Source: JBFLVU01 sp037444825 (GTDB lineage: Bacteria; Acidobacteriota; UBA4820; DSQY01). From it: a DNA stretch of 64,000 nt. Within the stretch, counting starts at the first letter, position 1. Each line of letters starts with the position of its first letter. The DNA is taken from the NCBI GenBank assembly GCA_037444825.1, contig JBBILR010000006.1, forward strand, positions 1 to 64,000, in the 5' to 3' direction. Below the pieces are notes generated by a model. That model did not search any database, was not told the DNA's origin, and saw nothing but the letters and a program-made list of their open reading frames with translations. Both the position numbers and the translations under genes were made by a program. This document shows, one piece after another, positions 41,963-50,199 of the stretch.

Positions 41963-43006
41963 TCACCCCGCGCCCAGAAGCTGGAGGCAGGCGCGCAGGA
42001 CCGCCTCCTCCGAGACGGCCGTGAGACAGGGAGGCTTTCCCGCCGACGACGGGCGGCACTCCTCCCAGAAGGCCTGGCGGCAGGGGGAACAGGGGAGGGC
42101 GGCCCAGAGACAGCGGACCTTTTCGGGGGGAAGCCAGGGCCGGGTCTTGGCGGGGCTTCCGGGGCCGAAGACCGCCGCCACGGGCGTCCCCACGGCGGCG
42201 GCGAGGTGCATGGGCCCCGAGTCGTTGCCCACGAAGAGGGCGGCCCTCTCCAGCAGGGCGGCCAAAACCCCCACCGGTGTCCTGCCCGAAAGGTCCACCG
42301 CCCCGGCGGCGGCGATCCGCCGGCAGAGTTCCCGCTCCCCTTCCGTGCCGGTCACCACCACCGCCGCGCCCGACCGGGTGCGGATCCCCGCCGCCACCGC
42401 GACGAAGCCCTCCTCCCGCCACGCCCGCTCCGGCTTGCTGGCGCCGGGGTGGAGGACCACGTAGGGCCCGTCCACGGCGCGGGCGAGCAGGAGATCCTCC
42501 GCCTCCCGGCGGTCTTTGTCGGAGACGGGGAAGAAGAGCCCTTCCCCGTGAAGGCCGACGCCCAGGGGCATCAGGACCCGGGCGAACTGCTCCACGTGGT
42601 GGAGGTGCCACTCGGCCTCGCCGAAGGGGACGGGGTGGGTCAGGAAGGGGGAGCGGCGGTCGGTGGCCAGACCGATGCGGACGGGGATGCGGCCCAGGGC
42701 CGTCAGGAGGGCCTCCCGGAAGCCCTTGGGAAAGACGAGGGCGCCGTCGAAGCCCATCCGCCTCAGGGCCCGGGCCTCCGCCAGCGTCTCCCGGGGCCCG
42801 GTGCCTCCAAGGACCCGGACCTCAGTGAAGAAGGGCATGGCCTCCACCACCCCCTTCACGCCGGGCTTCACCAGGGCGGTGAGGAGGAGGTCGGGCCGCT
42901 CCCGCCGGAGGGCCTGCAGGGCCGGCGTGCAGAACAGGACGTCCCCCAGAAAATTGGGAAGCCGGACGAGGATCCGGGCCCTCGGGGGGAACTCCGCCGT
43001 CGCCAC
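41963..43006 (-). CDS. Lipopolysaccharide heptosyltransferase family protein (GT9)
   Basis: About 347 residues, a GT-B glycosyltransferase of the WaaC/WaaF family that adds heptose to the LPS inner core on the cytoplasmic side. The N-terminal motif is ILVRLPNFLGDVLFCTPAL; the donor-site region has YVVLHPGASKPERAW and LFVGNDSGPMHLAAAVGTP. The C-terminal CSPCRQAFWEECRP is also typical. The start is GTG 43006. It lies 10 bases after the 2-hydroxyacid dehydrogenase gene. Confidence 0.92.
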   Translation of the reverse strand: MATAEFPPRARILVRLPNFLGDVLFCTPALQALRRERPDLLLTALVKPGVKGVVEAMPFFTEVRVLGGTGPRETLAEARALRRMGFDGALVFPKGFREALLTALGRIPVRIGLATDRRSPFLTHPVPFGEAEWHLHHVEQFARVLMPLGVGLHGEGLFFPVSDKDRREAEDLLLARAVDGPYVVLHPGASKPERAWREEGFVAVAAGIRTRSGAAVVVTGTEGERELCRRIAAAGAVDLSGRTPVGVLAALLERAALFVGNDSGPMHLAAAVGTPVAAVFGPGSPAKTRPWLPPEKVRCLWAALPCSPCRQAFWEECRPSSAGKPPCLTAVSEEAVLRACLQLLGAG

Positions 43007-43016
43007 GGCCGCCCCC

Positions 43017-43985
43017 TCACACCGCCGGGTGGTCCGGCTCCCGCCCCTCCAGAACCGCGAGGCAGTCGCCGAGGGCCATTTTGGCCATGGTCTCCCGCGT
43101 TTCCCGGCCGGCGGAGCCGACGTGCGGCAGGAGGACCACGTTGGGGAGGTCCTGGAGACCCGGGGTCAGGGCCGGTTCCCGCTCGTAGACGTCGAGGCCG
43201 GCGCCCGCGAGGTGGCCGTCCCGAAGGCGCTCCACCAGGGCCGCCTCGTCCACCACGGGCCCCCGCGCCGTGTTGATCAGGATGGCGCCCTTCTTCATGG
43301 CGGCCAGGCGCTCCGCCGAGAGGAGGTGCCGGGTCTCGGCGGTGAGGGGGCAGTGGAGGGAGACCGCGTCCGAGACGGCCAGCAGGCGGTCCAGATCCTC
43401 GTAGCGGGCGGAAAGGGCCGCCTCCTCCGAGGGCAGGAGGGGACGCCGGTTGTGGTAGAGGACCCGCATCCCGAAGGGAAGGGCCCGCCGGGCCACCGCC
43501 TTCCCGATCCTCCCCATGCCGACGATGCCCAGGGTCTTTCCTTGAAGGTCCATCCCCAGGAAAAGGGAGGGGGCCCACCCCCGGAAGCGGCCCCGCCGCA
43601 CGAAGCGGTCCCCCTCCACGACCCGGCGGGCCACCGACAACAGGAGCGCCCAGGCGAGGTCCGCCGTGGCCTCCGTCAGGACGTCGGGGGTGTAGGTGAC
43701 GCGCACGCCGAGGCGGCGGGCCGCGTCGAGGTCCACGTTGTCCAGCCCCACGGCGTAGTTGGAGACCACCCTCAGGCCGGGGCAGGCCCGCAGGACCCGT
43801 TCGGTCACCGGGTGGGAGAGGAGGACCACCGCCCCCCGGGCGCCGCGGAGGGCCCGGACCATTCCCTCCTCGTCGCCGGCTTTCACGGGACGGAGGAGGA
43901 CCCTGGCCCGGCCCTCGGCCAGGGAAAGGGCCTGCCCCGGAAGGGGCGCGGTGAGAACCACCCGGGGAAGTCTTCCGCGGTCCAT
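43017..43985 (-). CDS. D-isomer-specific 2-hydroxyacid dehydrogenase (glyoxylate/hydroxypyruvate reductase-like)
   Basis: 322 residues. The NAD(P)-binding motif is LGIVGMGRIGKAVA. The catalytic Arg lies in INTARGPVVDEAAL, the Glu in AGLDVYEREP and the His in LLPHVGSA. NAVG(L)D-type substrate-loop residues (NYAVGLDNVD) match glyoxylate reductases such as GyaR. It reduces a 2-keto acid to the D-2-hydroxy acid; hydroxypyruvate, glyoxylate and 2-ketogluconate are all possible. The ATG is 7 bases after the large membrane protein's stop. Confidence 0.92.
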   Translation of the reverse strand: MDRGRLPRVVLTAPLPGQALSLAEGRARVLLRPVKAGDEEGMVRALRGARGAVVLLSHPVTERVLRACPGLRVVSNYAVGLDNVDLDAARRLGVRVTYTPDVLTEATADLAWALLLSVARRVVEGDRFVRRGRFRGWAPSLFLGMDLQGKTLGIVGMGRIGKAVARRALPFGMRVLYHNRRPLLPSEEAALSARYEDLDRLLAVSDAVSLHCPLTAETRHLLSAERLAAMKKGAILINTARGPVVDEAALVERLRDGHLAGAGLDVYEREPALTPGLQDLPNVVLLPHVGSAGRETRETMAKMALGDCLAVLEGREPDHPAV

Positions 43986-43992
43986 GGCCGCC

Positions 43993-46929
43993 TCACCAGA
44001 GCTTCAGAACCACGAGGGCCACGGTCATGTCGCCTTTCACGGGCCGGACGTCGCTTCGGAGGGCGTACCCGGCGTCCAGGGTCCAGAGGGTCTGCCAGGG
44101 CCCGGCCACCGACCCCGAAAAGCCCAGCCCGGTGTGGTTCTGCCAGAGGCCCGTCCCCTTCAGCGGCTGGACCCGGGCGTGTTCCAGGTTCACCCCGAAG
44201 CGTACCACCTGGGCGAGGTTGAACTGGTAGCCCACCGAGGCCAGCACCCCCCGGTCGAAGCGGACGCCGCTCCCGGAGAAGCCGGCCAAGCTCCGCCGTC
44301 CCAGGTAGGTGAACTGGTAGCGGCTGAAGCGGTCCAGGTCCCGGCCGTCCAACCAGGTCAGGGAAGCGGCGATCTTCTGGAAGTTGGGCAGGTAGAAGGC
44401 CTTGCTCAGGGCCAGGGACCACTGGGCGTAGTCCTGGTTGCGCCCCACGTCGCGGGAGGGGCGGGTCCCCCAGGGTTTCCACTCGCTCCGGCGGTGCGCC
44501 TCGTAGCCCGCGGAGAGAGACCACCCCCGGTAAGCGAAATCGTAGGCGAGGTCCGCCTCCCAGTCGAAGTGGTCCTGGGGGGTGACGAAGCCCGGCGCGG
44601 TGGAGGAGGTGCGGGAAAAGGCGAGGTAACGCCCCCCCAGGCTCAGGGAGAGTTTGGAAAACTCCTGGAAGCGCCAGCCGAGGCCCACCGAGGCGTACTC
44701 GCGGAGGACCTTGACCCGCAGGCTCTTCTCCTCCCGGCCCCCGGCGTAGAAGCGGTCCTCGAAGGGGACGGCGAAGAGGACGGCGCTCGCGAAGCCGTCC
44801 ACGCGGGGAAGCAGGTTGACGCGGGAGGCGGTGAGGCTGTTCACCGCCCCGGCCACCAGGAGGTTCACCTGGGTCTTGGTCTTGCGGAAGTCGTAGTCGA
44901 AGTAGTTGACGCCCAGGAGCGGCATGGGCGCGGAGAGGCTCTCGTCGTAGTAGAAGCCCCCGGCGGCGAAGAGCCGGCCGGTCTTGGGGGTCTGCTGGAC
45001 CCGCCGGGTGCCGTCGGGTTGCTTCTCCAGGTACTTGAGGCCCTCGGGGGTCTCGGCGAGCATCCTCAGGTCGCTCGCCTCCGCCGCCTTCACCTCGTCC
45101 CGGAAGGCGGGGTCGTTGACCTTGGGCGCCCCGAAGCGGATCTCCCGCTCCCCGATGACGTTCTGGCCCGCCACCGAGAAGATCTGTTGTCCCCGGACCC
45201 GGGAGAGGAGCCAGAAGACCCGGCCGCCGGGCCCCTCGTAGGGGGAGTAGGTGTCCGTCTCCTCGTTGCTCACCAGCGGTTCCTTGAGCCCCAGCTGGCG
45301 GACGCTCATTTGGATTTTCTGGTAGGTGGCCTTGTTGATCCACACCTTGCCGGTGTAGAGGCTGCCCCGGGCGCCGGGGGCCGGGACGAACTCCACCTCG
45401 AAGCAGTCGTAGCCCTCCACCTGGGCGTCCCGGACGTACCGATAGGTGTAATCCTTGCCCAGAGTGAGTTCCAGAGGGAGGGTATTGACCTTCTCCGGCT
45501 CCACGATGGGCAGTTCGGGGATGGTCTTGCCTTTCCAGGCCACCCCGTTCACCAGCAGGCGCTTCTGGACCCAGCGGGCCCCGGCCCCCTTCTCCCAGAA
45601 GAACTCGTTCTCGAAGGTGACGTCCAGGCTTCCCGTTCCCCCGGGGAGCTTGAAGTGGTAGTCCACCTGGGCTTCCCGGCGAAGGGTGTCGAGAAAGAGG
45701 TTCTGGGGCTGGACGGCCGACTGGTGGCGGGCCAGGATCACCTCCACCGGGAGGCGGTAGACGCCGGAGACGGTCACCTCGTCGCGGCCCACCGTTCCGG
45801 TCTTGAGCCGGTGAAAGGAAAGCAGGAGGGGCCGCCCCTCCCAGGGGATCCGGAAGAGGGTCTCCCCCTTCTTGGGGTCGGCGGTGAAACCCACCTCCCG
45901 GCGCTCCCCCGAGGGCAGGGCGAAGAGGGTCGGGTCCGTCACGTCGCCGGTGGGGAAGAGAACCTCCAGGAGCCCCCGGGGGGAACCGGCCACCCGGGGA
46001 ACCAGCAGGAGAACCTGCACCATCGTCTCCGGATCGAGAAGGGTGAGGAGACCGACGTCGGGCCGGGGCGCGCCCGCCGACGAGACCGACGTGGCCGTCA
46101 GGCCGAAGCCGGGACCGGTGGCGGGCGTGAGCAGGCGGCGAAGGGCGTTCAACGCTTTCCACGTCCCGGCCGGGTCGGAGGAGGCCACGTCGGTGAAGGT
46201 GACCTCCCGGGAGGCGGAGACGAGAATGAGGAGCTGAGCCGCCAGGCCCCCCCCCACCCGAGGCAGGTGGACGAGGAGGGGAGCCCCCAGGTGGTAGGAC
46301 TGCAGGAAGGAGGCCACCTCCTCGGGGACCTGGCCTTCGGGCCCCGCCGCCTCGGCGGAGTACCCTTCCACGTAGGCGCGGAAGTCCCGGGCGTAGAGGG
46401 GTTCCATCAGGGGCAGGTCGGCGGGGGTCACCTCCCCGATGAGGACGGCGGCCTCCGAAGACCCCCGCAGGGCCGCCAGCATCCGCTTGAGCACGAAGGC
46501 CAGCCGGTCGGGCTCCTGAAGGAGGGCGGCGGAGAGCTCCGCCTGGGTCAACGAAAGTCCCAGCGTCGTCGCTGCCGCTCCCGCGTGGTCCGAAAGACCG
46601 GCGAGGTAGCGGAGGGTCCCTTCCTCCTCCACCCCTCCGGGGAGGGCGGTGGTGACGGCGAGCGGGGCCTTCGCCTCCCGCGCGGCGGCCACCAGACGGT
46701 CCAGGGCGGGCCAGTCGGGGTTTCGCGCCCAATCGGCGGGAATGGAGACGGTGAGGCCCACCGGGTTGGCGGGGTCGGGAGGCTCGGCCTGGAGAAGGGC
46801 CTGGGCCGCCTCCCACTGGGAGGGTTCCACCCGAAGCCCGAAGCGGAGCTGCTGGGGGACCGAGGCCGCCGCCGCCCACGCGAAGGCGGCGAGGAGCGTC
46901 CCTAGAAGAGGAATTCGAACCCTATCCAT
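43993..46929 (-). CDS. Large outer-membrane protein: TIM-like and LolA-like periplasmic part plus C-terminal beta-barrel
   Basis: About 978 residues with a signal peptide (LLGTLLAAFAWAAAASVP). Residues ~25-330 have alternating helices and strands that could be a TIM-like barrel. Residues ~390-620 resemble the lipoprotein-sorting/LolA fold (TLGKDYTYRYVRDAQVEGYDC ... VWINKATYQKIQMSVRQ). The last ~330 residues are amphipathic strands (LSLGGRYLAFSR, WEADLAYDFAYRGWSLSAGY) ending in VVLKLW, as in beta-barrels with a terminal aromatic. No close family is recognised. ATG 46929 has AGGAGG; an extended -10 TGCTAAGGT lies at 46956-46964. Secreted-protein or lipid handling at the outer membrane is a guess. 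Confidence 0.65.
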   Translation of the reverse strand: MDRVRIPLLGTLLAAFAWAAAASVPQQLRFGLRVEPSQWEAAQALLQAEPPDPANPVGLTVSIPADWARNPDWPALDRLVAAAREAKAPLAVTTALPGGVEEEGTLRYLAGLSDHAGAAATTLGLSLTQAELSAALLQEPDRLAFVLKRMLAALRGSSEAAVLIGEVTPADLPLMEPLYARDFRAYVEGYSAEAAGPEGQVPEEVASFLQSYHLGAPLLVHLPRVGGGLAAQLLILVSASREVTFTDVASSDPAGTWKALNALRRLLTPATGPGFGLTATSVSSAGAPRPDVGLLTLLDPETMVQVLLLVPRVAGSPRGLLEVLFPTGDVTDPTLFALPSGERREVGFTADPKKGETLFRIPWEGRPLLLSFHRLKTGTVGRDEVTVSGVYRLPVEVILARHQSAVQPQNLFLDTLRREAQVDYHFKLPGGTGSLDVTFENEFFWEKGAGARWVQKRLLVNGVAWKGKTIPELPIVEPEKVNTLPLELTLGKDYTYRYVRDAQVEGYDCFEVEFVPAPGARGSLYTGKVWINKATYQKIQMSVRQLGLKEPLVSNEETDTYSPYEGPGGRVFWLLSRVRGQQIFSVAGQNVIGEREIRFGAPKVNDPAFRDEVKAAEASDLRMLAETPEGLKYLEKQPDGTRRVQQTPKTGRLFAAGGFYYDESLSAPMPLLGVNYFDYDFRKTKTQVNLLVAGAVNSLTASRVNLLPRVDGFASAVLFAVPFEDRFYAGGREEKSLRVKVLREYASVGLGWRFQEFSKLSLSLGGRYLAFSRTSSTAPGFVTPQDHFDWEADLAYDFAYRGWSLSAGYEAHRRSEWKPWGTRPSRDVGRNQDYAQWSLALSKAFYLPNFQKIAASLTWLDGRDLDRFSRYQFTYLGRRSLAGFSGSGVRFDRGVLASVGYQFNLAQVVRFGVNLEHARVQPLKGTGLWQNHTGLGFSGSVAGPWQTLWTLDAGYALRSDVRPVKGDMTVALVVLKLW

Positions 46930-46955
46930 CGCAACCTCCTGGCCGCTTTCAGGCA

Positions 46956-46961
46956 ACCTTA
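46956..46961 (-). promoter_or_regulatory. Extended -10 box upstream of the large outer-membrane protein
   Basis: TAAGGT on the minus strand, preceded by TGC, i.e. an extended -10. The 11-base word TGTGCTAAGGT is identical to the one just before ttcA (48894-48904). No -35 is obvious. Confidence 0.4.
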
Positions 46962-46984
46962 GCACAGCCCCGGGGGCTGAGTAC

Positions 46985-47014
46985 GAAAGAAAACGGCCCG
47001 GGGTTCCCGGGCCG
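46985..47014 (-). terminator. Rho-independent terminator of the ferredoxin gene
   Basis: CGGCCCGGG (46994-47002), loop GTT, CCCGGGCCG (47006-47014): a 9-bp perfect GC stem, followed on the minus strand by TTTTCTTTC. It lies 26 bases after the ferredoxin stop, so the ferredoxin is transcribed alone. Confidence 0.88.
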
Positions 47015-47040
47015 CGGTGGTTCCCCTGCGGACGGCGGGA

Positions 47041-47274
47041 TTACTCGCCGTCGTTCCCGATGGACTCGGAGGGGCAGGAGGCCTTGGCGTCCTCGCAAGC
47101 CTGCTCCTCTTCGGGGGTCTGGGGCTGCTTGTGGACGAAGGCGTGGGTCGAGTCCTCGTTCATCTGGAAGTGGTCGGGGGCGATGGAGATGCAGGAATCG
47201 CAAGCGATGCAGTTCTCGTCGACGTACCACTTCCCGGGGACATTTTCGGAAACCTTCAGATTCGGATCGGCCAT
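47041..47274 (-). CDS. Ferredoxin with one [4Fe-4S] cluster
   Basis: 77 residues, acidic. Three cysteines of the cluster are in CIACDSC and the fourth in SCPSESI near the C-terminus. A long acidic insertion (HKQPQTPEEEQACEDAKA) lies between. This is the monocluster ferredoxin type of thermophiles and anaerobes, such as the Thermotoga and Bacillus small ferredoxins. The ATG at 47274 follows AGGAGG; a longer frame runs upstream through the promoter and is rejected. It is a monocistronic gene with its own promoter and terminator, and a plausible electron acceptor for the 2-oxoacid oxidoreductase at the end of the window. Confidence 0.93.
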   Translation of the reverse strand: MADPNLKVSENVPGKWYVDENCIACDSCISIAPDHFQMNEDSTHAFVHKQPQTPEEEQACEDAKASCPSESIGNDGE

Positions 47275-47329
47275 GGCGCGGAACCTCCTGGAACTCGGAG
47301 TGGGGAACCCCCCCATTCCAAAAGAGGCG

Positions 47330-47366
47330 AATATACGCTTTGGGGCTCCCGAAGTCAAGGAGCCCC
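47330..47366 (-). promoter_or_regulatory. Ferredoxin promoter with inverted repeat around the -35
   Basis: TTGACT (47358-47353), 17 bases, TATATT (47335-47330) on the minus strand. GGGGCTCC (47342-47349) and GGAGCCCC (47359-47366) form a perfect 8-bp inverted repeat that brackets the -35 box, so it could be an operator for a dimeric regulator. Confidence 0.7.
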
Positions 47367-47471
47367 TTGGGGAAACGAGGGGAAATGCCCCCGCCCCTGG
47401 GAGGCGATCCCGCGGTCTTCCTGCCCCCCCTCCGCCGGGGAGAAAAGACGACCCGCTTCGTTCTCTTCCTC

Positions 47472-47477
47472 TATAAT
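47472..47477 (+). promoter_or_regulatory. Consensus -10 box directly before the sigma-54 regulator start
   Basis: A perfect TATAAT followed by six bases (GTGGCC) and the ATG at 47484. Transcription starting 6-7 bases after the box would begin at the start codon. No ribosome site exists, which suggests a leaderless mRNA. Confidence 0.5.
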
Positions 47478-47483
47478 GTGGCC

Positions 47484-48848
47484 ATGGCGGCGATCCTCGT
47501 GGTGGACGACGAGCGGGAGATCCGGGCGGTCCTGCGGGACATCCTGGAGCGCCAGGGATTGGAGGTGGAGGAGGCGGGCACCCTCTCGGAGGCCCGCCGC
47601 CGGCTCCAGAAGGGGCCGGCCCCCGACGCCGTCCTCCTGGACCTCCGCCTGCCCGACGGGGAGGGGACGGAGCTGCTCGGCGACCTGAACGACCGCTCTC
47701 CGGAGGTCTCCGCCGTGGTCATTTCCGGCCACGGCTCCATCCCCGCGGCGGTGGAGGCGGTGCGGAACGGCGCCTTCGACTTCCTCGAAAAGCCCCTGGA
47801 CCGCCAGCGCCTCCTCATCACGGTGCGCAACGCCGTGGAGCAGACGGCCTTGAAACGCCGGGCCCTGGAGCGGAACGCCCGCGCCTTTCTCTCCGCCTCG
47901 CCCGCCATGGAGGCCCTCCTCCAGGAGGCCCGCCGCCTGGCGGCCTCCCCCGCCCCCCTGCTCCTCGTGGGCGAGACGGGGTCCGGCAAGGAGGTCCTGG
48001 CCCGGTGGATCCACGCCCGGAGCCGGGAGGCCGCGGGCCCCTTCGTGGCCCTCAACTGCGCCGCCCTCCCCGAAAGCCTGGCCGAATCGGAGCTCTTCGG
48101 CCACGTGAAGGGGGCCTTCACCGGAGCCGACGCGCCCCGGAAAGGGAAGTTCCAGACCGCCGACGGCGGGACCCTTTTCCTCGACGAGGTGGGGGACCTC
48201 TCCCTTCCCCTCCAGGCCAAACTGCTCCGGGTCCTGGAGGAGGGGGCCGTGGAGCCGGTGGGGGCCGACCGGCCCGTTCCCGTCCGGGTTCGGGTTCTGG
48301 CCGCCACCCACCGGGACCTCGCCGCCCGGGTTCGGGAGGGGGCCTTCCGGGAGGACCTGCTCTTCCGCATCGGCGGCCTCCGGCTTCGGGTGCCGCCGCT
48401 GAGGGAACGGCCCGAAGACCTTCCCCTTTTGGCCCGGCTCTTTTTCAACGAAGCCCGGGTCCGGCAGGGGTGGCCGCCGGCGGAGCTTCCTCCCGAGTTC
48501 CTGCGGGCCCTGCGGGCCTACCCCTGGCCGGGAAACGTCCGGGAGCTCCGCTGGGCGGTGGAGCGGGCGGTCCTTTTGGCCGGGCCCGCCCTCCCGGGCC
48601 CCGGCCACCTGCCGGCGGAGGTGCGCCAGGGCATCCCCCCCGCGGCGCCGGGGACCCTGGAGGTGGCCCGCCAGGGGGCCGAGGCCCGCGCCATCTCCGA
48701 GGCCCTCTCCTCGGCCCGGGGGAACGTGGCCGCCGCCGCGCGCCTCTTGAGCCTGAGCCGGTCCCGCCTCTACGAAAAGCTGGCCGAACTGGGCATCGAC
48801 CCCGCCGCCTTCCGGCCCCGGCGCAAGGGGCCTTCGGGAGGGGCGTGA
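47484..48848 (+). CDS. Sigma-54-dependent response regulator (NtrC family)
   Basis: 454 residues in three domains: a receiver (MAAILVVDDEREIRA; phospho-acceptor Asp53 in LLDLRLPDG; Lys in FLEKPLD), an AAA+ domain with Walker A GETGSGKE, the sigma-54 contact loop GAFTGAD and Walker B GTLFLDEVGD, and a Fis-type helix-turn-helix (SSARGNVAAAARLLSLSRSR). It would activate sigma-54 promoters when phosphorylated. No kinase is adjacent, so the partner is elsewhere; the kinase pair at 25.9-28.8 kb lacks a DNA-binding regulator and is a candidate (inference). A longer frame upstream is non-coding. Confidence 0.95.
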   Translation: MAAILVVDDEREIRAVLRDILERQGLEVEEAGTLSEARRRLQKGPAPDAVLLDLRLPDGEGTELLGDLNDRSPEVSAVVISGHGSIPAAVEAVRNGAFDFLEKPLDRQRLLITVRNAVEQTALKRRALERNARAFLSASPAMEALLQEARRLAASPAPLLLVGETGSGKEVLARWIHARSREAAGPFVALNCAALPESLAESELFGHVKGAFTGADAPRKGKFQTADGGTLFLDEVGDLSLPLQAKLLRVLEEGAVEPVGADRPVPVRVRVLAATHRDLAARVREGAFREDLLFRIGGLRLRVPPLRERPEDLPLLARLFFNEARVRQGWPPAELPPEFLRALRAYPWPGNVRELRWAVERAVLLAGPALPGPGHLPAEVRQGIPPAAPGTLEVARQGAEARAISEALSSARGNVAAAARLLSLSRSRLYEKLAELGIDPAAFRPRRKGPSGGA

Positions 48849-48864
48849 CGCGCCTTCCACCCCG

Positions 48865-48880
48865 CCGGGAGCCTTCCCGG
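48865..48880 (+). terminator. Short hairpin after the sigma-54 regulator gene
   Basis: CCGGGA (48865-48870), loop GCCT, TCCCGG (48875-48880). The 6-bp stem has no T-run after it, so any termination would be weak or Rho-assisted. Confidence 0.3.
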
Positions 48881-48898
48881 AGGACAACGCGGGTGTGC

Positions 48899-48904
48899 TA
48901 AGGT
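48899..48904 (+). promoter_or_regulatory. Extended -10 box directly before ttcA
   Basis: TAAGGT preceded by TGC, six bases (AGAACC), then the ATG at 48911. As at 47484 and 29982, the spacing predicts transcription starting at or next to the start codon, and there is no ribosome site. Confidence 0.45.
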
Positions 48905-48910
48905 AGAACC

Positions 48911-49708
48911 ATGGCCGGGACGCCCGCCACCGGAGTCAAGCTGGAACGCCTTCTCCTGCACCGGGTGGGGAAGGCGGTGGCCGACTACGGCCTCATCCGC
49001 GCCGGCGACCGCGTCGCGGTGGCCCTTTCCGGCGGGAAGGACAGCTTCAGCCTCCTCCGCCTCCTCACCCTTCTCCGGAAGCGGTCCCCGGTCCCCTTCG
49101 ACCTCATGGCGATCACCGTCCACAACGGGAGCGAGTACTTCCAGTCCGGCCTCCTGGAGGACTACCTTCGCCGGGAGGGCATCCCCCACCACGTGGAGAG
49201 GACGGAGATCACCCGCCTGGTGGAGGAGAAGCGGCGTCCCGGCTCGGCCTACTGCTCCCTCTGCGCCCGCCTGCGCCGGGGGGCGCTCTACGGGGCCGCG
49301 GAGCGCCTGGGGTTCTCCAAACTGGCGCTGGGCCACCACCTGGACGACGCCGCCGAGACCCTGCTCATGAACCTTTTCTTCGAAGGCGCCCTGAGGGCCA
49401 TGCCCCCCAAGCTGCTGGCGGAAAACGGCCGCATCACCCTCATCCGGCCCCTCCTGTACGTGCCCGAGTCCATGCTCAGGGACTACGCCCAAGAGCAAGG
49501 CTTTCCCCTCATCGACTGCGGCTGCTGGCTCTGCGGCGAGCGCGACCAGGAACGGGCCCGGATGAAGGCGCTGGTGGAAGAGGTGGCCGAGCGGTACCCC
49601 ATGGTGCGGAGGTCCATCCTGTCGGCCCTCCGCCGGGTGGAACCGCGGTTTCTTCTGGACGGAAGCCTCCACGACTTCGAGCGGGAGGAGACGCCGTGGC
49701 GCCCCTGA
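48911..49708 (+). CDS. ttcA: TtcA-like tRNA thiolation protein
   Basis: 265 residues. The PP-loop ATP pyrophosphatase motif is ALSGGKDSF. The iron-sulfur cysteines are in YCSLCARLRRGAL, followed by LGHHLDDAAETLLMN and the downstream CGCWLCG. TtcA thiolates cytidine 32 of some tRNAs and needs a [4Fe-4S] cluster. The length is a little under the ~310 residues of E. coli TtcA. Other TtcA/TtuA-family thiolases remain possible. The stop overlaps the next gene by 13 bases. Confidence 0.85.
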   Translation: MAGTPATGVKLERLLLHRVGKAVADYGLIRAGDRVAVALSGGKDSFSLLRLLTLLRKRSPVPFDLMAITVHNGSEYFQSGLLEDYLRREGIPHHVERTEITRLVEEKRRPGSAYCSLCARLRRGALYGAAERLGFSKLALGHHLDDAAETLLMNLFFEGALRAMPPKLLAENGRITLIRPLLYVPESMLRDYAQEQGFPLIDCGCWLCGERDQERARMKALVEEVAERYPMVRRSILSALRRVEPRFLLDGSLHDFEREETPWRP

Positions 49709-50199
49709 CCGAGCGGGACCTGCTGGACCTCTCCAGGAAGATGCGGGTCTACCGGTGGCTCTTCGCCGTCTACGCCGCCTCCGCCGTCCTCTACGGCGCC
49801 GCCGCCCTGGCCCTCTCCGGTTCCGCTCCGGCCCCAAGGCCCCTCCTGGGCGACGGGGTCCTCGCCTACGGCGTCTTCTGCGTCTTCGCCGTCCTGTTGG
49901 GGCGGCACCTGGCCTTCCGCCCCCGCGCCCTGAAGGCCCGGCGCCTCGAAAGCCTCCCCGCCATGGTGGGCTACGCCTTTTCCACCCTTCTCTTTCTTCT
50001 GGCCGCCGGGGAGACGCTGGGCATGGCCGCCGTGGCGGCGGCCTCGCTGGGCGCCTGGCCGCCCTGGAAGCCGGCCCTCCTGTGCCTCTGGCAGCTCCTT
50101 CTCGCCGTCGTGCTCTCCCCGGAGCGTTCCCACTGGGACCGGCTCCTCACCGTCTGGTCGAAGACCTTTCCCGAAGGAGGTCAAGATGGTCCGACGTAG
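49696..50199 (+). CDS. Hypothetical four-helix membrane protein
   Basis: About 167 residues starting with GTG inside the ttcA 3' end. It has four hydrophobic segments (WLFAVYAASAVLYGAAALAL, GVLAYGVFCVFAVLLG, AMVGYAFSTLLFLLAAG, LLCLWQLLLAVVL). There are no conserved catalytic motifs and no family was recognised. The coding frame holds for its whole length and it overlaps both neighbours, so it is likely real and co-expressed with the secreted protein that follows. Confidence 0.6.
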   Translation: MAPLTERDLLDLSRKMRVYRWLFAVYAASAVLYGAAALALSGSAPAPRPLLGDGVLAYGVFCVFAVLLGRHLAFRPRALKARRLESLPAMVGYAFSTLLFLLAAGETLGMAAVAAASLGAWPPWKPALLCLWQLLLAVVLSPERSHWDRLLTVWSKTFPEGGQDGPT

